DNA of 37,865 bases, from positions 1 to 37,865 of the forward strand of contig JAFSJX010000055.1 of NCBI GenBank assembly GCA_017449285.1, in the 5' to 3' direction. Below the pieces are notes generated by a model. It made no database searches. It saw only the letters and a program-made list of their open reading frames with translations, and had not been told where the DNA came from. Both the position numbers and the translations under genes were made by a program. Source of the stretch: Treponema sp. GTDB lineage: Bacteria; Spirochaetota; Spirochaetia; Treponematales; Treponemataceae. This document shows, piece after piece, positions 20,912 through 28,874 of this stretch (position 1 is its first letter; each line of letters begins with the position of its first letter).

Positions 20912-23428
20912 ATGGGAATCTTACGGTATTATAATACAACAGAAAAAGAGAACCAAAAACTTATTTCTCAGAACAAGGACATTATCAATGCCTATAATTT
21001 TCATATTCTCAAAATTTTTCTGTTCCTGTCGGTGGCAGTCTGTTTCGTGCTTTCCCTGCTGTCGATGATTCCTGGGCTGGACTCTTTAAATCAATATAAA
21101 TACCAGCTCTTTTTTTCTATTTCGTTGGGTGTGTTCTTTGTATTCTCTGTAATCAGCCTGATTGCAGGGGAATTTGTCGCCCGTCATTCGATTTTTGCCA
21201 TGTATACGCTTATCATCATGGCAGATACGTTTTCGGTGGTGGTGAACCTGCTGGGTGTGCCGTCCTCTCCGTATACCGTTACGCTGGGATTTTTGATTCT
21301 TGTTCCCATGCTGATGATGGATTCGCGCAGCAGGGTAATAGTTGTGAACGGGATTGTCCTTGTTGTCGTCCTGATGCTTTCGTACTATTTCAAGTCGGAT
21401 GATTATTTTATGACCGACACTATAAACTGTATTACATTCAGTGCGGTGGGTGTCTTTGCTGGTGACCGTTTCCGTATGCACAATATCCGTTACATTGACT
21501 TGAAAGAGCATGAACTTGACCGAAACATAGAGGTCTTGCGGGCAAAAAACGAGGCGAAGACGGCATTCCTTGCCAATATGAGCCACGAAATCAGAACTCC
21601 TATCAATGCCGTTTTGGGATTGAACGAGATGATTCTGCGTGAGAGTACCGAACAGAATGTGCTTACCTATGCGGGCGACATCAAGAATGCCGGAAAAACG
21701 CTGCTCGCACTGATTAACGATATCCTTGATTTCTCAAAGATTGAGGCGAATCGTATGGTCATCATTCCGACTGAATATCAGCTGGATTCAATGGTCAATG
21801 ATTTGGTCAATATGACAACGCCACGAGCAAAAGAGCGCGGATTGAAACTGCGGGTGAACGTTGCTGAAGATATGCCCAATGTGCTGTTTGGCGATGATAT
21901 TCGTATAAAACAGTGTATTCTTAATCTGCTGACTAATGCGGTTAAGTATACCAACGAAGGCTATATCGACCTGATTTTCTCATGGACTCCGATAAATGAC
22001 AGGGAACTGCAATTAAAGGTGCAAGTTAAGGACACTGGTACGGGGATTCGGGAAGAAAATCTTGAAAAACTTTTCAATGCGTTTGTGCGTATCGAAGAGA
22101 GTCAATTCCGTACGACTGAAGGCACAGGTCTTGGCATTACGATTGTGCAGCGTCTGCTTGAAAAAATGGATTCGACATTGAACGTAGAAAGTGAATACGG
22201 CTCAGGCTCTACGTTCTGGTTTGAGATTCGGCAGAGGATTGTCAGAAAAGACCCGATTGGCAATCTTTCCGAAAGGATGAAAGTCGTTGAGTCTCATAAT
22301 CTTTCTCTCTATCGGGAAACATTCCACGCCCCGAGCGCGCGAATTCTTGTCGTAGACGATATGAAAATCAATCTGGACGTTTTCTGCGGGCTTTTAAAGC
22401 GCACGCGCATTCAGATTGATACGGCGGTGAGCGGAAATGAAGCGCTTGGTATGGCGCATGAACATCACTACGACATCATCTTTATCGACCACCGTATGCC
22501 GGAAATGGACGGCATTGAGACGCTTCACGCGCTTCGCCTGCAAAAGGTTGCGGGAAAGGATGAAGCCCCCAAAATGACACCCTGCATCGCGCTTACGGCA
22601 AATGCCATTACAGGCGCACGGGAAATGTATCTGAAAGAGGGGTTCGTAGACTATATTTCAAAGCCAGTGGATTACGTTAAGCTGGAAGAACTGCTGATGA
22701 AATATCTTCCCAAGCATCTGGTTCAGAAAGTGTCGCTTTTGCAGGACAGCACTTCTATGGAGTCTAACGAGCGCGACACATTTATGAGCGGGTTCTACAA
22801 AATTCCGGGAATCAATGCATCGGCTGCCCTTGATTTCTGCGGCGACCTTGAAGTGCTGAAAGGTGCGGTACGCGATTATTACGATGGCATAACTATGCAG
22901 TCCGATTTGATTGAGAAATATGCTGCGCAGGGCGACATCAAAAACTATACCATTCTGGTTCACGCGCTCAAAAGTTCGTCTCGCCTGATTGGAGCAGAAC
23001 AACTCTCCAAGGATGCCGCCTATCTGGAGCAGTGCGGGAAAGACAACAATGCTGAAGAAATTGAACGCCTTACGCCCGATTTGCTTGCCCAGTTCAGAAG
23101 CCTAAAAAATCCGCTGGGGTTATTGCTGGGCGAAAAAACAGGTGTCAATGCAGCGGCTGCGGGCGAGATTGAATCTGCCGGTGAAGAAAAAGAAGCGGCG
23201 GAAAGAGAAGAAATTCCTGCTGAGCAACTAAAAGGAGCCCTTGACGCACTTTCAGAATTCATTCATGCTGAAGACTTTGGGGCGGCAGAAAATATTTTGA
23301 GCATGGTGGAAGAGTATAAAATTCCCCTTGATTCTGAAGGGTCATATATCAAGATAAAAGATGCAATCTATGCAAAAGATAAGGCAACCGCGCTTTCCTT
23401 GCTGGATGCCGCAAAAAAAGAGGAGTGA
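20912..23428 (+). CDS. hybrid histidine kinase (5-6 TM, HisKA, HATPase, REC, Hpt)
   Basis: An 838-aa hybrid sensor kinase. Residues ~30-185 hold five or six membrane helices with almost no periplasmic loops, so it probably senses the membrane or an intramembrane signal. The HisKA has the phosphorylated H225 (MSHEIRTPINAVLG). The HATPase has LTNAVKYTN (~341), VKDTGTGI and GTGLGITIV. The receiver (~475-600) has VVDD, D526 in FIDHRMPEMDG and the KPVDY lysine. The Hpt domain has H684 in HALKSSSR. A charged C-terminal tail follows. ATG 20912 is preferred because a TATGCT (20890-20895) would fall over the upstream ATG 20891; both starts are possible. The response regulator gene starts ten bases after. 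Confidence 0.93.
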   Translation: MGILRYYNTTEKENQKLISQNKDIINAYNFHILKIFLFLSVAVCFVLSLLSMIPGLDSLNQYKYQLFFSISLGVFFVFSVISLIAGEFVARHSIFAMYTLIIMADTFSVVVNLLGVPSSPYTVTLGFLILVPMLMMDSRSRVIVVNGIVLVVVLMLSYYFKSDDYFMTDTINCITFSAVGVFAGDRFRMHNIRYIDLKEHELDRNIEVLRAKNEAKTAFLANMSHEIRTPINAVLGLNEMILRESTEQNVLTYAGDIKNAGKTLLALINDILDFSKIEANRMVIIPTEYQLDSMVNDLVNMTTPRAKERGLKLRVNVAEDMPNVLFGDDIRIKQCILNLLTNAVKYTNEGYIDLIFSWTPINDRELQLKVQVKDTGTGIREENLEKLFNAFVRIEESQFRTTEGTGLGITIVQRLLEKMDSTLNVESEYGSGSTFWFEIRQRIVRKDPIGNLSERMKVVESHNLSLYRETFHAPSARILVVDDMKINLDVFCGLLKRTRIQIDTAVSGNEALGMAHEHHYDIIFIDHRMPEMDGIETLHALRLQKVAGKDEAPKMTPCIALTANAITGAREMYLKEGFVDYISKPVDYVKLEELLMKYLPKHLVQKVSLLQDSTSMESNERDTFMSGFYKIPGINASAALDFCGDLEVLKGAVRDYYDGITMQSDLIEKYAAQGDIKNYTILVHALKSSSRLIGAEQLSKDAAYLEQCGKDNNAEEIERLTPDLLAQFRSLKNPLGLLLGEKTGVNAAAAGEIESAGEEKEAAEREEIPAEQLKGALDALSEFIHAEDFGAAENILSMVEEYKIPLDSEGSYIKIKDAIYAKDKATALSLLDAAKKEE

Positions 23429-23437
23429 CAGTTTTTG

Positions 23438-24349
23438 ATGCAAAATAGGATTCTGTTTATTGCGGAAAATGACCGGAATTTTCTCATTCGTGCGATGATG
23501 AAAAGTCTTTCTGATGCGGAATATGACGTGCAGTTTTTGCAGCCGGAAGTCTATCAGGTTACGATGTACGAGCATAGAAATGATTTTCCGAATCTTTTTA
23601 TTCTGTATCTTGAGGGCTCGGAGAATCGTTACGAACGTTTTTTCTCATACATCAAGCAGATGATGTCCGAACAAGGGAAAAACCGGCATTTGTTTTTGAT
23701 TGGAAACCCCGCGGAAATTAACACGGCATACAAGACTATTCCCCGTACTTGTGTTGACCATGCGTTTCAGAGACCTGTCAGTACGGAAGATTTGCTCTGG
23801 CATCTGCATCAGGTTTCTGCAGAGTACCGTTACGATGAAGAACAGGATTCTGCAAATCATGATGCTGTTGTCAATTCTTCATGGTACAATATTCTGCTTG
23901 TTGATGACGATGTGACCCAACTTCACGCGATGCAACGGTGGTTCTCCAAGCGGTTCAATGCGTTTGTCGCAAGTTCGGGAATGGAGACAGTCGCATTTTT
24001 GAAGCATACCCATGTTGATTTGATTTTGCTGGATTATGAAATGCCCGGGCTTTCGGGATTGGACGTGCTGCAGATGCTTCGGTCAGAGCCATCGACTGCC
24101 AATATTCCGGTAATCTTTTTGACGGGAACAGATGACAAAAAAACGGTTATGTCGATTCTGTCCGCAAAACCATCGGGGTATCTTTTAAAATCAATGCCTC
24201 CTGCTATTTTGGTGCAGAACGTGGACGATTTTTTTGAGAAGCGGGGCAGGGAAATGTCTCAGACCAGACGGAAAGGACACTCTGTTGCGCCTTATGATAT
24301 AGACATAAGTGACTTTGATTCCGTTGAAGGAGAATTGGAAGAACTGTAG
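23438..24349 (+). CDS. tandem-receiver response regulator, first receiver degenerate
   Basis: A 303-aa regulator without a DNA-binding output domain. The C-terminal receiver (~148-265) is complete: VDDD, phospho-acceptor D199 in LLDYEMPG, the TGT threonine and the LLKS lysine. The N-terminal ~125 residues have the receiver outline but IAENDRN replaces the acid pair, YLEGSE sits at the acceptor position and RPVS replaces the KP lysine, so it is probably not phosphorylated. The start is ATG 23438 (TTG 23435 adjacent), behind GAGGAG. It is likely phosphorylated by the hybrid kinase just upstream. A short acidic C-terminal tail (DSVEGELEEL) follows the receiver. Confidence 0.88.
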   Translation: MQNRILFIAENDRNFLIRAMMKSLSDAEYDVQFLQPEVYQVTMYEHRNDFPNLFILYLEGSENRYERFFSYIKQMMSEQGKNRHLFLIGNPAEINTAYKTIPRTCVDHAFQRPVSTEDLLWHLHQVSAEYRYDEEQDSANHDAVVNSSWYNILLVDDDVTQLHAMQRWFSKRFNAFVASSGMETVAFLKHTHVDLILLDYEMPGLSGLDVLQMLRSEPSTANIPVIFLTGTDDKKTVMSILSAKPSGYLLKSMPPAILVQNVDDFFEKRGREMSQTRRKGHSVAPYDIDISDFDSVEGELEEL

Positions 24350-24375
24350 CGACACACGTTTTTATGGGGTGAGTG

Positions 24376-25101
24376 ATGATAAATCTTGTTGAACAGATAG
24401 AGAACCGATATCTTACGCAGTTGGAAACCGGCGAGGAGCGGAAACTGTACGCGCTGATTCCTGTTAAAATCCGTCAGGGAATCCTGATTCGCAGATTGAA
24501 CTGCAAGCCTTACGGCAGAAGAAAGACGATGATTCGCTGGGGGTCGCCCGATTTAAAATCGTCTGGCTTTGTCTGCATGGGAAATATGACCGAAGAGACT
24601 TTGGAACTGACCGTTCTTCCCACGCCCGCACAGACTGACCCCGATGCGGCATGGTACACCAGAGAAAGCCTTTTGGAAGTGATAAAAAATCCTACCGTGC
24701 AGGAAAAACTGATTTTCTACAAAAAGGCGGACGGCACTCGTATGCGCCTGCGCTTTAAGCATCTGACATGGGATGAGGCGGCAGAAATCTTGCAGCCGGT
24801 CGTGCTTTGGTCGCGCAAGCATCAGAACGAAGTCCGTGCCGCCACCGTAAAACCACGGGGAAATTCTGTCGGCGTAAACGAATTTGAAATGCTGGTGCTG
24901 GTTCTGCAAAAATTAGGCGGTAGCGGTACGGTGGCTCAGATTGCGGAAGGCTACGCAAATCTTTTTGGCTTTACTTTGACCGATGAAATTACCGACGGCG
25001 TAAAAGTCGCCCTATTCCAACATTCATCAGATTCAGACCAGTACATTGGCACAAAGGATTTGTTCAAAAAAATATCCGCCGATACATGGGCATTGCGGTA
25101 G
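24376..25101 (+). CDS. unrecognised 241-aa cytoplasmic protein
   Basis: I do not recognise this protein. It has no signal peptide or membrane segments. The N-terminal half is basic (LIRRLNCKPYGRRKTMIRWG), the centre has an alpha/beta look, and the C-terminal ~75 residues (NEFEMLVLVLQKLGGSGTV...ALFQHSSDSDQYIGTKDLFKK) read like a helical winged-helix-type segment. ATG 24376 follows GGGGTGAG; GTG 24373 is in frame just before it. The gene is 26 bases after the response regulator and probably in the same operon, so it is a candidate output partner of the two-component system. The DNA-binding idea is inference only. Confidence 0.75.
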   Translation: MINLVEQIENRYLTQLETGEERKLYALIPVKIRQGILIRRLNCKPYGRRKTMIRWGSPDLKSSGFVCMGNMTEETLELTVLPTPAQTDPDAAWYTRESLLEVIKNPTVQEKLIFYKKADGTRMRLRFKHLTWDEAAEILQPVVLWSRKHQNEVRAATVKPRGNSVGVNEFEMLVLVLQKLGGSGTVAQIAEGYANLFGFTLTDEITDGVKVALFQHSSDSDQYIGTKDLFKKISADTWALR

Positions 25102-25112
25102 GCTTGTTGTCA

Positions 25113-25168
25113 GGACAATCGCATTATAAATTTTTTGCACCAGACAAACGCATAGAAATGCGATTGCC
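25113..25168. repeat. long-loop inverted repeat before the DUF4912 gene
   Basis: Perfect 10-bp inverted repeat CAATCGCATT (25116-25125) and AATGCGATTG (25157-25166), extendable to 13 bp with one mismatch, with a 31-nt loop. No T tract follows; it lies before the promoter at 25185 and could terminate the upstream operon or serve as an operator. Confidence 0.5.
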
Positions 25169-25184
25169 CGCTCTTGTTGCTGTC

Positions 25185-25216
25185 TTGACTTTTCTCTGTT
25201 TTTGCTAGAGTATATT
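25185..25216 (+). promoter_or_regulatory. promoter of the DUF4912/GH57 genes
   Basis: TTGACT (25185-25190) with -10 candidates GAGTAT (17-base spacer) or TATATT (20). The ATG at 25236 has no Shine-Dalgarno beyond AAAGAAAA. Confidence 0.4.
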
Positions 25217-25235
25217 CCATAAAGAAAAAAAATAT

Positions 25236-25907
25236 ATGGAAACAAAAACTTTATCGCGATCGTATTTGGAAACGCTTTCGTCGGCGGATTTAGTTGCGCT
25301 GGCCGATGATTACGGAATTGACGTTCCAGACGATTTGAACAGACGATTTTTGATTGGTGAGCTTCTGGAAGTTGCGGAAGAAGCTGGTATAAAAAAGTCA
25401 GATGACATCGGCATCGTGGCAGGGGGATTTGCGCCCTTTGCGAACAAGTTGCCGGACAGTTATAACGAGACTCAAATCAATGTGGTTCTCAGAAATCCGG
25501 TATGGGCATTTGTGTATTGGGATATTAGGGAAGCAGATTCGATTCGTCTTTCTTCCGATTCAGATTTCTCAACACTTTTGCTTAGGACATCTTTTTTTTC
25601 GGATGAAGCGGCGGTCGTGCCAGAAGAGAGTTTTGACGTTCAGGTTTCGCTTGCCGACCGTGAGCAATATGTGTTGCTTCGGGCAGGAAAAAAAATAGTC
25701 AGAATTGATTTAATAGCGGTCTTTCAGGACAAGACGGAAGAAAAACTTTCTGTCTCAAGAAAAGTGGTTCTGCCGTCTGGCTCGGAACTGCTGTCTACGG
25801 GATTACCGGGCAGGGAAATCAATGTGACACCGTTGCAGGAACTTTCTTCGTTGAGGGAATTGCTCCGCACTCAGTATGAAAATCACAGGCAGTCCTTTTT
25901 GGAATAG
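25236..25907 (+). CDS. DUF4912 protein
   Basis: A 223-aa protein. The central domain contains INVVLRNPVWAFVYWDI, the DUF4912 signature (…WAxVYWD…), from ~residue 82. The N-terminus (SSADLVALADDYGIDVPDDL) looks like a small SAP or Rho-N-like helical module. DUF4912 proteins are often encoded beside GH57 alpha-glucan branching-type enzymes, as here, with the GH57 ATG 12 bases after the stop, so a carbohydrate-binding or regulatory role in glucan metabolism is plausible. No signal peptide. Function unproven. Confidence 0.85.
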   Translation: METKTLSRSYLETLSSADLVALADDYGIDVPDDLNRRFLIGELLEVAEEAGIKKSDDIGIVAGGFAPFANKLPDSYNETQINVVLRNPVWAFVYWDIREADSIRLSSDSDFSTLLLRTSFFSDEAAVVPEESFDVQVSLADREQYVLLRAGKKIVRIDLIAVFQDKTEEKLSVSRKVVLPSGSELLSTGLPGREINVTPLQELSSLRELLRTQYENHRQSFLE

Positions 25908-25919
25908 CAGGGGTTACGT

Positions 25920-27488
25920 ATGGCAAAAAATCTAATTCTTGTTATTGTGGGACATCAGGGATATATCCGTCACATTGAGGACGGCGCGGATTATGCATCC
26001 GAAAATGAATTGCTGTTCGATTCAATTTCGAATACGTATCTTCCGCTTATCAATTTGTTTTATCGGCTGGAAGCGGAATCTGTTCCGTTTAAAGTGTCGC
26101 TTGTGCTTTCTCCCATGCTGTGCGCATTGTTTGATGACCCTATGGTGCAGCAGCAGTATATTGAATGGCTGGATGACCGTATTGCTCTGGGTGAAAAAGA
26201 AATTATCCGTTGCAAGGATGATGATTCTCTGTGCGACAACGCGCGTTCTATTCTGGCTCAGTATAAAAAGGACAAGGCAGATTTTTGCGATAAATACGAG
26301 CAGAATCTTCTGAAGCAGTTTGCGGAAATTGCAAAGAATGAGCATCTGGAGCTTATCGCTACGGCGGCTTCCTATGCGTATTTGCCACATTATGCAGATA
26401 TGCCGGAGGTGCTGAATGCGCAGGTGGAGGCGGGGCTGTATTCTCACCGCAGATATTTTGGTGCTGCGCCCGAAGGGTTTTGGCTTCCGTATCTGGGCTA
26501 TGCGGACGATGTGGAAAAAGTAATTCGCTCTTACGGCATAAATTACACGATTTTGGATACGCGCTCCATCTTGTTCAGCAAGGATTCCCCGGCAGATGGT
26601 ATTTTTTCTCCAGTCAGGTGCTATAATTCACTCGTAGTGTTCGGGCGCGATAAAGATACTCCCGCCGATATTGTTGCGGAAGAAACGGGATTTATGCACA
26701 ACCCGCTCTACAAAAATCTCTACAAAGATATTGGTTTTGAACTTGATGCCGATGCGCTGGGAAATTGTTCGGCTTCGGGAAAGGCACGTGTAGCAACTGG
26801 CTACCGCTATTGGTCAAAGCAAGATACTGTGTATGATAAAAAAGCCGCTCTTGCACAGGCAGAAAAAGATGCGAAGACTTTCTTGGACGCGAAAAAAACG
26901 AAACTTGATGCGGCAGAAGGACTTTTGAACGGGAATGACGCTTCGCTTGTCTGTGCATTTGATGCGGCTATGCTGGGACAGGATTGGGCAGAGGGCATGT
27001 ATTTCCTGGAGCAGGTGATTCGCGGCTCAGAGGGTATGACGCTTTCTTGTGGCGCGGATTTGATTCAGAATCAGTTCTCCCTTCCGAAAATCAAACCGTA
27101 TCCAAGCGCGGCAAGCGGAACTGGCTACGGCGAGGATTTGCTTGACAGTTCAAACGGCTGGATGTTGCGCCATACGCGGAAAATGTGCGAACGCATGATT
27201 GACCTTGCGGGACGTTTCCCCGACGATACGGGACTAAAGGTTCGGCTTTTGAATCTTGGCGCAAAGGAACTGATGATTGCGCAGTGCGGCGATTGGGCAA
27301 AAATGCTTCATGAAGGGCGGTATCCTGAATATGTGACCGAACGGTTCAAGCAGTGTATCGCTTCCTTTATCGCTGTGTTTGATTCTCTCGGCTCGAATAC
27401 GGTCAGCACGGAATGGCTTACGAAAATTGAGCGTGAGCATCCCTTGTTTCCGTGGATGAATTACCGCATTTTCTCCAAGAAGAAATAG
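25920..27488 (+). CDS. GH57-family (alpha-glucan branching-type) protein with altered catalytic site
   Basis: A 522-aa protein with the GH57 branching-enzyme outline: N-terminal VGHQGYIRH, a helical insertion, GAAPEGFWLPYLGY at 181-194, CAFDAAMLGQDWAEG at 345-359, and a helical C-terminal domain with HTRKMCERMIDL. In the branching-type enzymes I know the third conserved region reads WLPE with the nucleophile Glu; here residue 191 is Tyr (TAT, 26490-26492). The acid/base Asp is kept (D348), but the FGHWW after it reads LGQDW. The protein may be a non-catalytic glucan binder or have a different mechanism. No signal peptide. Probably cotranscribed with the DUF4912 gene. Confidence 0.85.
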   Translation: MAKNLILVIVGHQGYIRHIEDGADYASENELLFDSISNTYLPLINLFYRLEAESVPFKVSLVLSPMLCALFDDPMVQQQYIEWLDDRIALGEKEIIRCKDDDSLCDNARSILAQYKKDKADFCDKYEQNLLKQFAEIAKNEHLELIATAASYAYLPHYADMPEVLNAQVEAGLYSHRRYFGAAPEGFWLPYLGYADDVEKVIRSYGINYTILDTRSILFSKDSPADGIFSPVRCYNSLVVFGRDKDTPADIVAEETGFMHNPLYKNLYKDIGFELDADALGNCSASGKARVATGYRYWSKQDTVYDKKAALAQAEKDAKTFLDAKKTKLDAAEGLLNGNDASLVCAFDAAMLGQDWAEGMYFLEQVIRGSEGMTLSCGADLIQNQFSLPKIKPYPSAASGTGYGEDLLDSSNGWMLRHTRKMCERMIDLAGRFPDDTGLKVRLLNLGAKELMIAQCGDWAKMLHEGRYPEYVTERFKQCIASFIAVFDSLGSNTVSTEWLTKIEREHPLFPWMNYRIFSKKK

Positions 27489-27525
27489 ATTCTGAAGCAA
27501 GTTCGGAGTGACAAGACACCGAAGG

Positions 27526-28821
27526 CTAGTCCAGCGACTGAATGTTCTTGATGTGCTGGTACAGACTTTCGCTTCGTTCTATCGCCTTGATTCCCTCAAT
27601 GGCGGGGTCAAACCGGCTGTCTATTTGCAGAATTTCCTTCCATATTTCCATTGCGCTCTCAAAGTCTCCCGCTGAATATCGGGCAAGCCCCAACGTGTAG
27701 AGTGTGTCAATGTGCCGTTGTTTTTCGGCTCTTCCTCTGTCAGAAAGTCGCAGTTTTGCGCTCAGACTGATATGATTGACGGGATTTATTGAAGAGGTCA
27801 AGTCAAAAGTGTAGTTTACGTTCATCTGGATTCCACGGATTAAAAAACCGCTCCCAAGGCTGATGCGTGGATTTGCGCCCTGCAATAAAAAGCCTGTGTT
27901 AAACGTAAAAAAAGTGGTGATTTTAATTTCCGTTCCGATTGCCGCGCTCCATTTTCCGCTGGTGGAAAGTGACTGTAAGTTGACAGGCTGCCTGAATTCG
28001 GTGGAGATGAGCAAAATGGAGAAAGGCTTGTATGATACGCCGACAGCGATTCTTGTGGGAAGCGGATCGTCAATTTTAACGGAAGACCCAAATCCCGTCA
28101 GCGCAACGCCGATATTATTCAAACTCATTCCGATGCGAATATTTGGTTCACGGTCATTGTAGAGTTTTGCCCCGTTGAGCCTGAAAAGAATTCCTATGTC
28201 GGTCATCAGTGCAAGCGCGGATTGTGCCAAGCCAGAGCCAGAGATAATCTCATCGGTGGTGTTGTCGGTATAATCTGGAATGCTTCGCCAGCTGCCACGA
28301 AGATTTGCGCCCACGGCGATTCCCTTAAAATCGTAGCCAGCCAGAAAATTGTACGCCACGTTCGCCGTAAAAGAAGTCTCGCTGTAGTATGAGCCAGCCA
28401 CACGCTCGCCGTACAAATTGTACTCGGTGAACGGCACGTAAAAACATTTTAGTTGCGCTCCTAGTCCCAAGTTTCCGTTCCGAATCGTTCCCGCGATAGT
28501 CTCCATTGCTGAATCGGCAATCCATGCGTTGTGAAACACCGCCGCTTCCGTCCTGTCTAAAACCGCGCTTCCCGCAGGGTTGTAGTCAAAAAAACTGATG
28601 TCATCTGCTAATCCCGTGTAGGCAGTTCCCATGCTCTCTGGTCGTCCTCCCGTGGGAATGTTCAACGAGCGGAAAATCGTCGTGCCTTCATTTGTATCGA
28701 TATAACTGTCTCCAAAAATTCCAGAGAGCGAGTCAGATAGACCCGTCAAGTCCAGCGAAAAAATCGGACGGAAAAAAAAGAGAATCGTCAGACTCAGCAA
28801 AAAATTCTTGCGGCTCATCAT
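27526..28821 (-). CDS. UPF0164 family, FadL-like outer-membrane protein with TPR tail
   Basis: Exported outer-membrane protein of the family represented in T. pallidum by the FadL-like UPF0164 proteins (for example TP0856, TP0858, TP0859). A signal peptide covers ~1-22 (MSRKNFLLSL then a hydrophobic core and FSL). The body is an amphipathic beta-barrel-like sequence of alternating residues with FDYNPAGSA and IPTGGRPESMGTAYTG near the N-terminus, as in FadL-type porins. The last ~60 residues (TLYTLGLARYSAGDFESAMEIW) form one or two TPRs. Two adjacent ATGs (28821, 28818); further upstream frame lacks a signal peptide. Probably transports fatty acids or other hydrophobic molecules; substrate unknown. 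Confidence 0.87.
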   Translation of the reverse strand: MMSRKNFLLSLTILFFFRPIFSLDLTGLSDSLSGIFGDSYIDTNEGTTIFRSLNIPTGGRPESMGTAYTGLADDISFFDYNPAGSAVLDRTEAAVFHNAWIADSAMETIAGTIRNGNLGLGAQLKCFYVPFTEYNLYGERVAGSYYSETSFTANVAYNFLAGYDFKGIAVGANLRGSWRSIPDYTDNTTDEIISGSGLAQSALALMTDIGILFRLNGAKLYNDREPNIRIGMSLNNIGVALTGFGSSVKIDDPLPTRIAVGVSYKPFSILLISTEFRQPVNLQSLSTSGKWSAAIGTEIKITTFFTFNTGFLLQGANPRISLGSGFLIRGIQMNVNYTFDLTSSINPVNHISLSAKLRLSDRGRAEKQRHIDTLYTLGLARYSAGDFESAMEIWKEILQIDSRFDPAIEGIKAIERSESLYQHIKNIQSLD

Positions 28822-28837
28822 TGCAAACGCTACTTTA

Positions 28838-28862
28838 ATTATAACACATTTTCGGTTATAAT
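28838..28862. promoter_or_regulatory. divergent -10 boxes (UPF0164 and TPR genes)
   Basis: Minus-strand TATAAT at 28838-28843 reading toward the UPF0164 gene and plus-strand TATAAT at 28857-28862 reading toward the TPR gene. The -35 regions would overlap in the same AT-rich stretch, so the two transcription units may compete. Confidence 0.55.
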
Positions 28863-28874
28863 AATAGAATAGGA

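Noticed and set aside
21086..21586. 166-aa open frame antisense to the hybrid kinase membrane region
   Set aside because: The His-rich translation is what antisense of hydrophobic helices gives; no independent support.
25920..27488. GH57 gene as a pseudogene
   Set aside because: The frame is intact over 522 codons and operonic; only catalytic positions differ, which points to altered function rather than decay.
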